Assembly (NCBI GenBank): GCA_014058105.1
Contig: JACGCM010000715.1
Location: 1,736,001-1,800,000, forward strand
Length of the DNA: 64,000 nucleotides
Source: Kingdonia uniflora
Lineage: Eukaryota; Streptophyta; Magnoliopsida; Ranunculales; Circaeasteraceae
Direction of reading: 5' to 3'
Shown: one piece after another, positions 21,338-33,082 of the stretch
Layout: each line of letters starts with the position of its first letter
Position numbering within the stretch: the first letter of the stretch is position 1
Notes under the pieces: model-generated
Seen by the model: the letters and a program-made list of their open reading frames with translations, nothing else
What the model was told of the DNA's origin: nothing
Database searches by the model: none
Made by a program: the position numbers and the translations under genes

Positions 21338-21860
21338 GATGAAAGCTAGCTTTACCTTTGCTTTATCTTATGTCTGGTAGAGTTCCTTGATTGAAAACTA
21401 GTATTACCTTTATTTTAATCGCAGAGTATAAATGTCGCAGCCATATTGAGAGATGATAGCTAGTTTGACATTTGCTATATCTTATGTCTGGTAGAATTTC
21501 TTGATTGAAAACTAGTATTACCTTTGTTTTAATTGCGGAGTATAAATGTCACAGCGATATTGAGAGGTTAAAGCTAGTTTTACCTTTACTTTATCTTATG
21601 TCTTGTAGAGTTCCTTGATTGAAAGCTAGTATTACCTTTGCTTTAATCACGGAGTATAAATGTCGTAACCATATTGAGAGATGAAAAATAGTTTTACCTT
21701 TGCTTTATCTTATGTCTGGTAGAGTTCCTTGATTGAAAACTAGTGTTACCTTTGTTTTAATCGCGGAGTATAATAGTATCGATCAAAACTAGTTTAACCT
21801 TTTCTTTAATCAGAATAGAGGTTGATTGAGAGCTAGTATTACCTTTGCTTTAATCTATTT
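21338..21860. repeat. 115-bp tandem repeat array between antisense gene and integrase of Tat-E
   Basis: Units begin at about 21338, 21452, 21567 and 21682, giving a period of 114-115 bp, followed by a partial, more diverged end. Each unit includes TATGTCTGGTAGAGTTCC, TTGATTGAAAACTAGTATTA and GGAGTATAAATGTCG. The same sequence is found in Tat-F (41834-42060), where it is arranged in 47-bp units. Confidence 0.9.
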
Positions 21861-21996
21861 ATGTCTACGTAAGTAGAGAGTCGAGTGGGAAAAAACTTGG
21901 AAGTTTTCATTGAATAGAAAATGATGTACATTGTATGGATATGAAAATCTCACTTTTGAAATGGAAAAAAACGAGAATTTGAAAAAGAGTAGTTAG

Positions 21997-23160
21997 GGAC
22001 TTAACGATAATTCCGTTTTAGTCGCCTAGTATTCTAAGGATTTGAGATATGAACTTTCTCCTTAGTCATGAGGTAATATGACCCCTGACCAGTGAGACCA
22101 GTGATAAGGAATGGACCCTCCCAATTTTTTGCTAGATTCCTGGCATGTGGCTCTTTTCTGTGTTGAGGGATTTTGCGGAGGATGAAATCGTCAATTTGTA
22201 AAGTACGGCTTCAGACTCGTCAGTTGTACGAACTGGCCAGTGTATGGTGATATCGACCTTGGTAGGTAATGGCGTGTTCCCTAGTCTCATCGATCCAATT
22301 GAGGTCGCAGGCCAATTTGAACTCATTTTCTACGTCAGTTAGCTCATGATCTTTGACTAGATGATGGTATTTTGTTAGAATGATGGCTTTGGTCCTATAG
22401 GCGAGGAAGAATAGAGTATAGCTGGTTGATTAACGTAGAGTGGTTCGGTATGCCCATAAGACATAAGGAAGCTCTCGTACCCAGTTTCCTTTTTCCTGTA
22501 AGTAAAGCCTCTTCTTGAGTCCATCTACTATAGTTTTGTTAGTGATTTTAGCTTGGCCATTGTCTTGAGTGTTGTAGGGGTTGGATGGTAAGTGGATGAT
22601 ATTGTGTTTGTTGAGGAAAGTTATGAATTTTTCTCCAACGAATTTGTGGCCCATTATTGATACGAATTAGGTTGGGGCATCCGAACCAAATAATTATATA
22701 TTCCTAGATAAATGAGATGACTTCTTCTTCTCGGGTTGGACAGAGTAGAACTGCTTCTACCCATTTTATAAAATAATCTGAAGCTACGAGTAGATATCGG
22801 CAATTACCTAGAGAATTAGAGAATTCATTGACAAGATAAAGAGCCCATCTTTTGAATGGCCAAAATACCTTACTTGCATGTAGTTTGAGCGTAGGGGCGC
22901 GTATCATTATTTGTCCATGTTGTTGACATGTATCACATTTGCATGAGTACTCTTCTGCTTACTTGTACATGCCTGGCCAGAATACTCCTTGTGTAATTGC
23001 TTTGTGTGCGAGTGATTGACCAGCGGCATGGGAGTCACAAGTTCTTTCATGTAAATCTCTGAGTATCTCGTATACTTTTTTTCTTGAGAGGAACTTGAGG
23101 TAAGGCCCCGTGATAGAACGGCAATATAAAAAACGGTTTTGATTTGTGCAGCACTTCGAG
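21997..23160 (-). pseudogene. pol: Tat-E integrase (degraded)
   Basis: The minus strand carries the N-terminal zinc-binding region (near 22907-23150, ERTCDSHAAG-like), then SNSLGNCRYLLVASDYFIKW, the core piece MGHKFVGEKFITFLNKHNII, YNTQDNGQAKITNKTIVDGL and WVRELPYVLWAYRTTLR, and the end NTRRLKRNYR before the stop at about 21997. The position normally Glu in GQAE is Lys. The codon at 22034-22036 is TAG where Tat-A (1947-1949) has TGG. It is longer than the Tat-A integrase, which is deleted internally. Confidence 0.87.
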
Positions 23161-24195
23161 TTGTCGATCTGCTGTCGGTGCTCATTTAGATCTGTTAGAA
23201 GAGGTTCTTTACATTCATTGTTGGTACCAAGGTAGGTAAGGAAGGGCTTTCGTTAATTGTCGTCTTCCCCTTTATCGCTCCCAGTGCTGATCATGCATAC
23301 AGAAATGCGATCAATTCTAGAGGTTGATATTTCTTTGATCTTGAGATAACGAGCTTCTATTCCTAGGACCTCGTCTTGATAAGCCAAGGAATCAGTGTGT
23401 CTATTTTTACCTCGAGGAAGATAATCAAGGGTTGCTTGTGCAAACTTTCTCATCCAATCTACAATGAGGACTGCATATTCGATCATTTTACCATTTTTCT
23501 TGTATTTCTCAGAGTAATGGTATACGATGAGTAGTGAATCTGAGTAGACTGAGCGTTCTGGGATGCCGAGCTCAAATACGAAGTCGAGTCTATGAATAAG
23601 AGCTTCGTATTCGGTGACATTTCTAGAGGATTCAAAACCCAAGCGGATTGATTTCTTAATATTTTTGTTGGATGGGGTAATCAATACGATTTTAATTCCT
23701 GACCCTGCGAGTCCTGGTAATCCATCTGTAAGAAGTCTCCACCCTTTCCTTATAATCCATTCAGCTCGCTCGTCAAATGCTTTGGTGGGTGGATATTCTG
23801 TAATTTCTTCTGCAAGGTCAAGATCGTACTCCTCCCACTCGGGATCTTTCACTGGAAAATCTGTGAGAAAATAAGTAATGGCCCGACCCTTTTCACATTG
23901 ATGTTGTTTGAACTTAATATCATTTTCTCCCAAAATGACTGGTCATTGTGACATTCTCCTAGATTTCTCTTTTTTGGTCAAAATATATCAGTGTGGGTAG
24001 TTCGTCATGACTTTGACTGAATAAGAATGGAAGTAGTGTTTAAGTTTATGTGAAGTATAAATAAGAGTTAGACGAAGTCTCTCGATTTTAGAATACCTCA
24101 TTTTCGCTAGAGTAAAGGTTTTATTGATGAAGTAGACTGGCTTCTTAATTTTTCCTTCAAGTTGAATGAGAACCGAGTTGATTGAAGTTTATATA
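23161..24195 (-). pseudogene. pol: Tat-E RNase H (partial) and archaeal-type RNase H
   Basis: A 226-codon open piece (23253-23933) begins inside the first RNase H (MGENDIKFKQHQ) and runs through the linker WRLLTDGLPGLAGSGIKIVL into the complete second RNase H: FESSRNVTEYEALIHRLD, VYSDSLLIVYHYSEKYKKNG and YLPRGKNRHTDSLAYQDEVL. The frame is in good condition, but upstream the first RNase H is broken and at about 24195 it is fused to gag sequence by a deletion. RT is missing altogether. Confidence 0.88.
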
Positions 24196-24209
24196 AAAAT
24201 ATTGGCTTC

Positions 24210-25945
24210 AGATAGAAGCTTGGCTTCTTTTTCTTGAGGTGTGTGATTACAGCATTCTGATAGTCTCCTGCGCTTGAATTGATAAGAGCTGGTGATCTGA
24301 TGGATTTTGATCATGTTTTTATGGTACATATAGAGATGTTTCTCCTCAGCTTGATCTTCAACCTAGACTACTTTGAGCTGCTTCTTATAGCTACCATCCT
24401 TGTATGATTCTAAGTCCATAATGTATTCGAACATTCATCCCCCCTCGAAAATAAATTCCAGCATCCTCCTTAAAGCATAGCTCTTGTCAATAAAATTATG
24501 GTTTACCTAATGATGCATGCAGTACGGGTGGTTCTCGATTGGCTTTAATGGCTGAGAGGGACGGTATAGGTTATCCTTGGAGAGGATAGGAAAAATTATG
24601 GAAATTTGAACATTCATCCTAGGGAGGACCGGTCTGGGTAGTGAACCACCTTTTCGAGGGTTGCCAATTTTTCCCTTGGAGCACATTTGATCACCATGAT
24701 CCTCCTTCTGTTCAGTGTTTTGATCTATGGATGGACCTTTTGAGGTTAGGACGGATTTAGTAGATTTATGCCTTTTGGGCAGCATCCTCTCTAGGTCAAC
24801 ATTACTATTGACCTTTGTGATGAAATTCTCCAAGGTCATAGGTTGTTGAGGAAGAGGTGTTCTTTAGCCTTGAAGTCGAGCTAGAGCGCGTTGGTGAAAG
24901 CAGTAATAGCTATTTTCTTATCGAGGTTGCCTACTTTTCGTGCAAGCTCCAAAAACCTTAAGCTTATCTCCGTATGACTGGTTAAGACTGGTAAGGGAAT
25001 ATAAATTTTCTTCTTTGTCTCTATTGTAAGTATACGTCTTGTTGAATTGTTTCTGCAGCTATTCGAATGTGTATATGGAATCTTCAGGTAAAGAGTAGAA
25101 CCACCGGAGCGGTTCGTCTTGTAGACTTGTTGCGAATAAATGGCAGAGGAAGTAGTTGAGATTGGAGTACAACCCCAATGAATCTCGGTATTGTTAAATA
25201 TGCTTCTTTAGATTGGTGACCTTGTACGCGAATTTTTAGAGTATGGAAACCTTTCGATATTTCCATATCGAATAGTTTTTTGGCAATTGGACTCCCTTGT
25301 AACTTGGTAAGGTCATCTGCAGTGCCCAAACTTGTGCTTCGATCAACTCCTCGATACGCTGATCCATAGGCTCTTATATGACATATTGACGTGTCGGTTG
25401 AGTGGCTTGATGAGGAGGTTGAGGATTGTGAGTACCAGTACCTTCACTCAAATGATCACGTACTGGAATTCGAGGTTGAGGTTATTGTTCTTCCTCCTGA
25501 CATTTGGAAAATTTGTGACCTCAGCTGATTTTGGATTAAACTTCACTGCCCAAATGAATGGAAGGTTGATGTTTGTGCTGAATATTTCTAGAAATAGCTT
25601 TGCTGGTGGCTCCTCGAGGTCCCAACCTTTCCCGTGCAGACACCTGGGAGGTTTTTAGCAATTGATAATGATACCTTGTTAGAGGAGCCTGTTGTGTGTC
25701 TTACGAAGCTTGTAAGGCAGCCTCCATGGTTATTATCTGGTCTTCATGTCGTTTGAACGTTGTCAAACGAGCAGGTTGCTCGGCTTCGAGCTCCTTCTCA
25801 CGGAGCTCTCGGTTAAGAGTTAACTAACGTTCAAGCTCATTTTGTTTCTCTGTTTCGGCGTAGATATTCGCCCGTAGCTCTATAAGTTGTTCCGGCTCAA
25901 CAAAAAGATTGAGCTAGATTCTAGTTATTGGTCGTTTAGAAGTGG
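24210..25945 (-). pseudogene. gag: Tat-E gag (degraded)
   Basis: Minus-strand pieces include TLENFITKVNSNVDLERMLP and TKSVLTSKGPSIDQNTEQKE (24507-24839), and LFDMEISKGFHTLKIRVQG (25084-25329), matching Tat-F gag. The N-terminus reads ATSKRPITRI up to a junction at about 25945, where the start codon is lost and LTR sequence follows directly; leader and primer site are missing. The right end of gag toward 24210 is joined to RNase H. Many stops are present. Confidence 0.82.
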
Positions 25946-26060
25946 CATAGGTGTCAATGATGTCTGTTTAAGTCACATGTAGAATACGTGAGTCTGATAT
26001 AGAGGTATTTAGAACTGGAAATAGCTTAAATTGGGTTAGATCGAGGGATAGGTCCCTACA
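25946..26060 (-). repeat. Tat-E 5' LTR remnant (outer 115 bp)
   Basis: This aligns with 17480-17596 of the 3' LTR, sharing GTCACATGT, ACGTGAGTCT and GATCGAGGGATAGGTCCC, and ends in CCTACA next to the target duplication. About 500 bp of LTR, including the promoter and the primer site, are deleted, so this copy could not start its own transcription normally. Confidence 0.87.
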
Positions 26061-26065
26061 CCGAA

Positions 26066-27290
26066 GATTGGAGAAGACCGTTATATGCATACCACAATTA
26101 CAACATCCTCCCAAGTAACAAAGAAGAGGCCCGATCACTCTTAGCCAAGTACCCCAGATTTACAGTTCAAGATAAAATCCTATATCAGATCACAGGAGGA
26201 GGACCTCTTATTGAATGCATCTCTCAAATATAAGCCCAAATCAAAATCAAAGAGCTTCATGAAAGAATCTGCACAACCCACATTTTGAGATGAACATTGG
26301 CTTAACGGACATTCACTCAAGGGTTATACTGGTCGAAGATATGACAGGACTACAAAGACTTTGTTCGAAAGTGCTACAAATGTCAAATCTATGCTCAAGG
26401 CATCAAAAGCTCATTACTCAACCTGCACATTAGCAATGTCCTCTAGTCATTCAAAAGATGGGGAATAGATATCATTCGACCTTTCCACTCAGTATCAGGA
26501 AACAGAAAGTTTGTTCTTGTGGCAACGGACTACTTCACCAAATGGGTCGTAGCAGTACCTCTATGTTACACAGATGAGAATGAAGTCATCAATTTTCTTT
26601 GGGAACACATCATAACCAGATTTGGTTATCCGCAAATGATAGGATTAGATAACGGTAAGCAATTTATCTGTAGCAAAGTCCTTAGCTTCCTCCACAAATA
26701 TAAAATTCAACTATCTACTTCGACACCATACTACCCTCAAGGTAATGGACAAGCTGAAGCAATCAACAAGAGCATCAAGTCAGGATTGTGCAAGCGCCTT
26801 GACGAGAAAAAATCCAGATGGGTGGATATGCTTCTTAGTGTCTTATAAGCATATCGGACGACTCCTTGAATATCCACCAGTTGTACACCATTCATGATGG
26901 CTTTCGGTACTAAAGCAGTCATACCTTTAGACCTCGATCTACCAAGTACTCGAAGAAAAATAACAGATGAAGAAAATGAACTAAGTCTCCTCTTAAACCA
27001 CAATTGGATCGAAGAGACTCGAGAATAAGCCATTGCAAATTTGGGGCGATACCATGACACTCTCAAAAAGGCTTACAACAAGAAGGTTCGGAAGCGAATG
27101 TTTGGCATTGGTGACCATTTTCTTCGGCACATCCAGGACAATACTCGACCTAAGAATTCTGGAAAATTATCTAAAAATTGGGAAGGACCCTATATTGTCA
27201 TCGACAAGACCGATAGTGGGACTTACTGATTAATGACTTAAGATGAAATACCGCTCAAATATCCGTGAAATACAGTCCAACTTAAAATGT
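26066..27290 (+). pseudogene. pol: Tat-D integrase
   Basis: The linker DWRRPLYAYHNYN is followed by LHERIC, CYKCQ of the zinc-binding domain, GIDIIRPF with the first catalytic Asp, VLVATDYFTKWVVAVPL, IGLDNGKQF with the second Asp, and YYPQGNGQAEAINKSI with the Glu. A 109-codon open piece (26519-26848) covers most of the core and the DDE residues are all present. The C-terminal domain (27041-27229) has FGIGDHFLRH, KLSKNWEGPYIV and, after stops, IPLKYP and NTVQLKMFY. TGA at 27266-27268 sits where other copies have the Trp of WNT. Confidence 0.88.
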
Positions 27291-27844
27291 TCTACATATA
27301 ACCTTTGTAACCAGTATCAACTAATTCAATAAATCATCTTGACTATCTTTTCTATCTTTTTCACTATCCTTCGCTTAGTATCGATACATACTTAACAAGT
27401 ATACATCATCGTTAACTTTCATCTTTTCGACAAACGCCTATCCAATTGCAGGATAAATTTGTTTGCACTTCGTTACTTATCAAACAAAACATTTCATGTT
27501 TTTGCCTCCTTTTTCTCATCGACATAAAATCCATATATCCCATCGAGGTAAAACATCTTGTCATCATTCTACATTCACATTAGCCATTACATGGTCTTCT
27601 TTCATTAATCTCAGATACTTGCTCCAGAGCAACATTCAATATATTACTCTGTCACTATCTAAAACTACCGATCTTGTTGAAAACCAAAACTTAGGATAAA
27701 TTTAAACTATGCATTAATTACTTTCAAAATATTCTTCAAAAACATCAATATAGGAATTCAAGAAATAATAAAATATAGTTTCGGTCCCATCGACCATTTT
27801 GACATCTTTCATTAAAGCAAATATCTTTCAAAATAGATATTTAC
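27291..27844. other. Spacer between Tat-D integrase and antisense gene
   Basis: This AT-rich noncoding stretch has CATCGAGGTAAAACATC-like and pyrimidine-rich segments. I see no repeat array like those of Tat-E and Tat-F, and no coding signal. Confidence 0.6.
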
Positions 27845-30800
27845 TCTACAAGGGGTAAGATGGCAGAATCCACCTTCGCATGTATACCTGGAGTAAGTTT
27901 ATCCAATAGTTCCTTGGGACGAATAGCCTCGGGAATCATAATCACAGTAACCTCAGGTCCAATAGGAGCCTCAAGGCCTTTAGGAACTTCATCCTCCACA
28001 TCTTAATTTAGAAAGAACTGATTACCAGCAACAACTAACTTCTTGTAAAAATCTTTTCTCTCTTCCATCACCTCGAACTGCCCTACAAAATTGGCCTTCA
28101 TGTTCTTACATGCATCAAGGTTCTCTCGAATAAGTTCAGCCCTCACCTCCTCCAAGATCTTTTCATGCTCCAACTTTATTGCCCTCCGAGAGAATTTAAT
28201 CTGGTCACGAACATCATTTTCAAAATTAGCTTATTATAAAGATAACGCCTCCTCTCATTTCTTCGTAAAGTTGGCCCTTATCCCCTGGTCCTCTTTTTCC
28301 CATGTTTTATTTGCCTCGTGAATAAAAACCTTATTTGCCTTCCCGTCGTCCAGTTTATACTTCCCCGGCCTCGCCTTCAACTTCTTATTCTGATCGATCA
28401 GATCTTATTTATCCTTTACCAGCTCCTTATTAATATTCTTGTAGGCGAGTAGCTAGTTTGCCAGCATACTAGCACCAACAATGCAAGGTTTCACCTCGAT
28501 CAAAAACTTCTTGATCTGCATTACATTCATAATATGAGTATTCGAATGGGGCACCGAATTCTTTAATCGAAGCAAAGTAAAAAAATTCCTCACCTTAGAC
28601 ATGTTTCGGTAGCCCTCGCTGAGAAATGTAATTAGGCTTTCTGCCCTGACCAGACAATCGTCAACTTCTCCCTCTAGAGTAGTAGTCCCAGACACATGCA
28701 TCCATGGTCTTTTGGACCTCAGTTTCCGACTCCTCGATGAACTTCCTCCTCGTTGACTCAGAAGCCACTTTCATCTTCGGCAACACGCTCGTAGCCGATT
28801 TAGGGGCACGAGCATCCGGTAAACCAAATTGTGTCCCCACATCCTTCTTGGCCTCCTAAGTAGTTTATCTTTGAAAAACCATCTTCAGAGATAATAGGGG
28901 AGCAACAACCTCGCTATCAGCCCTCTTTTTCTTACTCTTGCTGAATTATTCTGTCAGCATCGCATCCCTATTTGTAGTTGCAGAATCGGTGGTGTAACCA
29001 CTTAGTGCAAGATTCTCGATGGGCAAGCTCGAGTCTGCAACCCTTTTATTCCTCGCAGACATCTTTCCGTCGATGGCAGAAATTTTAGATCCCTTTGCTC
29101 GAGTCCACTTTAAACCAACCTCTCGAAACTGGCCATCCACCTACTTTTGGTCGACCACCAAATTGTCGATACGACCAAAATAATCCCTCCTGATATTATA
29201 CAAATTTTCTACCATGTCCAAGTCTCTATCAACCTCCTTTAAAGCTGCACAAAAACAAAATACAACCAAAAGTAAGAATATTAGATTCCAACAAACAAAT
29301 CTAAACTTCGACATCTAAATTACCTAACCACAAACCTAAGTGGAAAGTCTTTCTTTTAAGAGCATCCCCTGGATTTCTCCAATTAAATTTGTAATTTCCC
29401 TATACAAGGAGACACTCCTCACAATACTGCCCTCCAGTCGATACCATCTCATAAAATAGAGGTCTCCTCAAAAACCTTGCCAAGTACCTATACCCTAGCT
29501 TCGTTGGATTTTGTTTAAGTGTGTAATACGCACATAAGCCATCCACGATGATTAACTATTCCCCTCTTGCTACTAATCGACCATTTATTACTCCACGTAC
29601 CCTAAAAAGATCATATCGGGTTAAACTTGTCAGGCGCAACATCAAAAAAATTTATCAACTTTTTCAGGTCAGCTCGAAGTGGCAGCTTTAAACCCTTTTT
29701 AATCTATTTTTGATGCACAAGTATGTCATCTAAAGGAACAACTTGATCAATCATCTCATGATGATATTCTTCTAATATAATATCCTTGGGAATTCCATAC
29801 TTAACTTTAAAACACAAAATTTCTCTCATTTTTAGCCCCTCTCCATAACATACATCATCATCCTCCTCGACATCTTCTTCCTCCCTACCACTGCCTTCTC
29901 GATCATTAGCCTATAGCTCATGATCCACGTCTATCTCGGTACCCTCGTCGTCCGGCACTTCCACATGCATGGGGGCCACGTAAAATAGGCTGACACTAGC
30001 CACGTCAGCACTACTCAATCCTACCCTATAACTCCCACCCAACTTTTGGAAACAGGTCATCACGTCAATTAGAAGGGGCTTTACGTCTGCAAGGTTCTCA
30101 AAGATTTCTTTATCATCGATTTGAATATGTTCAGTCATTTTTTATGAACCTAAAATCAGATTCCATTTTTAATCAAATTAGATTATATCATATCTGATAC
30201 ATTATATATGTTCATATGTCATATTCATTTAGTTGTCGAACTTAATCTCCAACACGTCACTCTTTCATTACTACCTGAAAACACAATTGTGATATTCTGT
30301 TATCTATACAAGATTTCTTTACAATTTTTTCAAAGTTCTAGCATCAATAACTATTTCACTGTACTAACATATCTTATTAAAGTTCAAAATGTGATCAGGA
30401 CCCTAAGCTTTTCGAAGACACTTCGGCAATATCCTGTTTCCCGCAAAAACAAGCCAAATTCAAAAAAATTAGAATTCCGCCCTCTCCGGCGTAAAACCTA
30501 GCCGATTTCACAGATAATCTGGCGCCCCACCACCAAACCAAATCATATTTCACATATCCAGGCAACATACCTACAATCGCGTCGTAATCCCAATGATGCC
30601 CAAAACTTACTTTCTCTACTCGTCATTACCTCTTTCTACTCCCCCCCCCCCCTCTCCACCACAGGCCATAACCCTTTTCTACACCTTTGATCCAACAGTC
30701 ACTTCACCATACAATCAATATCAAGGCAATTTAATCTCAAAACCTAAATATCTATTTTGTCAATTACTTTAAATACACCCATCTACACTATAATTACTTC

Positions 30801-31930
30801 CTACACTATAACAGCACTATGAACATCTACAAAGGGTTTTATCATCATCACTAAATAGCAAATGAGTGCAAGAAAAACACTAACCTTGAAGTTGCGCTTC
30901 CTCGGCATCCCTCTGCTTCAAAAGTTTTGCCCTTTCAATCAGCACATTTATCTCCTCATTCCCAATCGTTGACAACGATTCAAGCGAAGAGCACAAAGAA
31001 TTCGCACTTACATAATTTTTTTCAGAATCAATAGTGGTGTATGAACAATCGCCAACTATAGGACTATTTATAGGCCCCACGTAACTGTTCACCACACCCC
31101 TTCGTGACCATTCGCGTACTTGAACATAATGCCTTATTCGCCTCTTCTCGAATTCTTTAATCCTTCGTCTTCTAAATGCCAATAGGCTCATGCACTACTG
31201 TTCTAACCCTTTCATCTCTCCTTGTAACTCCTCCGATATATCCATCCTAGCCACAACAACTCTTATACTATTAAAAAGAGATTGTACATCCAATTCCTTA
31301 TACCTCACAATATCACCTACAGGAGAACACCTAGCCATTTTTATTCTCTTATTACCTAAACACATATATCATTATTTATAACTCTCATATATTCTCGGGA
31401 CAGTTTATACAGAAAATCAAATTCAAATCTTATTTGACAACCCAACTTCCCGAATGTTGCCTATCATACATTCACATACCCATACAAAATTGTATCAGTA
31501 AATTTCATTCGTTCACACAAGTCAAATCATATTCTAAAACAATTTTAATCACACACATTGACAATAAACATATTCATTTATTTCAAGACAACACCTTACA
31601 CATAAAATCATTTGTTACATACCAACAACACTCATTTAACTCTTCGACAAGCCACATCATCTTCTTTCTTCACCAAAGCCTTGGCTCGATTTCTTATCAT
31701 GCCGACACGCTCAGGAGGACTCAGGAATTGCAAGTTATAATAGAGTTCATACTCCTCTTCTACCTCCTTCACCTCTACTTCACTCAGCTCTTAATATTTG
31801 GGCCCCAGTGGTATCAATGGTTTACGCAACTCTTACCAATGTTCCTATCCAGCAACTCCCAATACTTAGCATAAACACGATTGGAACACTCATACTCCCG
31901 AACTTGCGCTCTCGTCCTCACAATCTCCAC
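27845..31930 (-). pseudogene. Antisense multi-exon gene carried by Tat-D
   Basis: On the strand opposite to Tat-D pol there is a discontinuous coding signal. From 5' to 3': an exon region around 31640-31930 with VREYECSNRVYAKYWELLD, ELSEVEVKEVEEEYELYYN and SPPERVGMIRNRAKALVKKE; an exon from ATG at 31340 to a donor CAAG|GTTAGTG at 30885; an exon starting at about 30150 (TEHIQIDDKEIFENLADV; acidic stretch; [40 protein letters not shown]); and a charged coiled-coil part down to about 27845 (NKELVKDK, FSRRAIKLEHEKILEEVRAE). Many stops interrupt it. The architecture (globular part, then coiled coil) resembles the antisense gene of Tat-F but the sequence is not clearly alignable. Function unknown. 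Confidence 0.6.
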
Positions 31931-33082
31931 TCTTACAAATAAACCCCATATTACATATGGTATTTATATACAAAGTAAACACGCAAACATTCAAATCATT
32001 CATTCAATTCAAATTGGAACTCTACACATCCGAATCAAATCAAACCTTCTAAGAAACTGTTTCAGGCCCCATACAATCAACAAACTTCAATTCTAAATCT
32101 TAGACCTCGTCAACATAAACCTCGATCTTACATAAATTTTGGCGCAACTTTCTCAACAAACTAATGACTCGATTAATTAACTTCGCATAAATTTATTTTC
32201 TTCTATTCGAGATCACCATCTTCAAATACAAAACAAGATCAAAACAAAGTTTATTCATTAAGTACTTTGCTACATTTTACATTCGATAATTCTCTCCTTC
32301 AATTACATTATATCAATCTACATTTTACATTCTATCATTCGACATAAAGGACTTGAAGCTATGTGCTTCTTTTCACCAAAATTTTGAATATCCTCTAGCG
32401 AAAGGGGCAGCGATATTCTAAGAAACTCAATGAATCTCAAGTTAGGGAACTTCTAAAACCAGCTGCCTGTGTGTGCCCTACAGAAAGATACAAGCAAAAA
32501 ATTGCAAGAAGTTTTTTGTGCCGACCAAAAACACAGGACGCCCTACCTGCCTTTGCATCATCATCTTCAATATGGGCAGCGGCCAGTTCTCAAAAAAATT
32601 GATGACCTCCAAAGCCTTCCACAAAACAAAATGATACTGACTCCAATAAACATTCTTTTTTTTTGCCACGCTCTATTTCCATTAGTTATCCTAAACTTTA
32701 TCACCATCGATTCTAGATAAAGCGGCAACAACGACAAAATACCACGGTTTACCTCTTTATGTTCACCAAAATTCCTATCTGCGCACTCTAGCCACTCGCT
32801 ATGCCAGGCCTAGGGCGACATCATTACCATCACAGCTTATAAACCATTCGTCTGCCAAAATGTAACTCTTTCATCCTCCTTCAATATATAACCTACTTTT
32901 TAATATTACGAAGACCAATGTCCTACAATAAATATTCCTCGGGAAACCAAATTGATCAGATTCATTTGACTTTTGCATCAAAAATTACAGAACACAGACT
33001 TCTACAAACATTCGAGAACCATTTCACCTTTTAACGTTCTTCTAGACATAACAACAAGTAATTGCTTTGAGAATGGGGTGAT
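31931..33082. other. Noncoding 3' region of Tat-D
   Basis: This AT-rich stretch contains a twofold repeat of CTACATTTTACATTC near 32270-32335. It shows no protein signature on either strand. It could contain the promoter of the antisense gene and the region preceding the 3' LTR. Confidence 0.5.

Larger units (their letters stand above)
16978..26060 (-). mobile_element. Tat-E: internally deleted Tat retrotransposon nested in Tat-D
   Basis: This 9,083-bp element is bounded by TG...CA ends and a perfect 5-bp duplication. Minus-strand order: remnant of the 5' LTR (25946-26060), gag, second half of RNase H, archaeal-type RNase H, integrase, a 115-bp tandem repeat array, an antisense gene region (plus strand), polypurine tract, and complete 3' LTR (16978-17596). 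Two deletions are visible. One removes most of the 5' LTR and the leader up to the gag start; the other fuses RNase H (24195) to the gag C-terminus (24210), removing RT and protease. It is non-autonomous. Confidence 0.93.

Noticed and set aside
21338..21860. CRISPR-like array
   Set aside because: Units of about 115 bp are contiguous, with no unique spacers, lie inside a plant retrotransposon and have a homologous version in Tat-F.
31434..31874. 146-codon plus-strand open frame
   Set aside because: It has no recognisable motif and runs opposite to the more convincing minus-strand exon of the Tat-D antisense gene.
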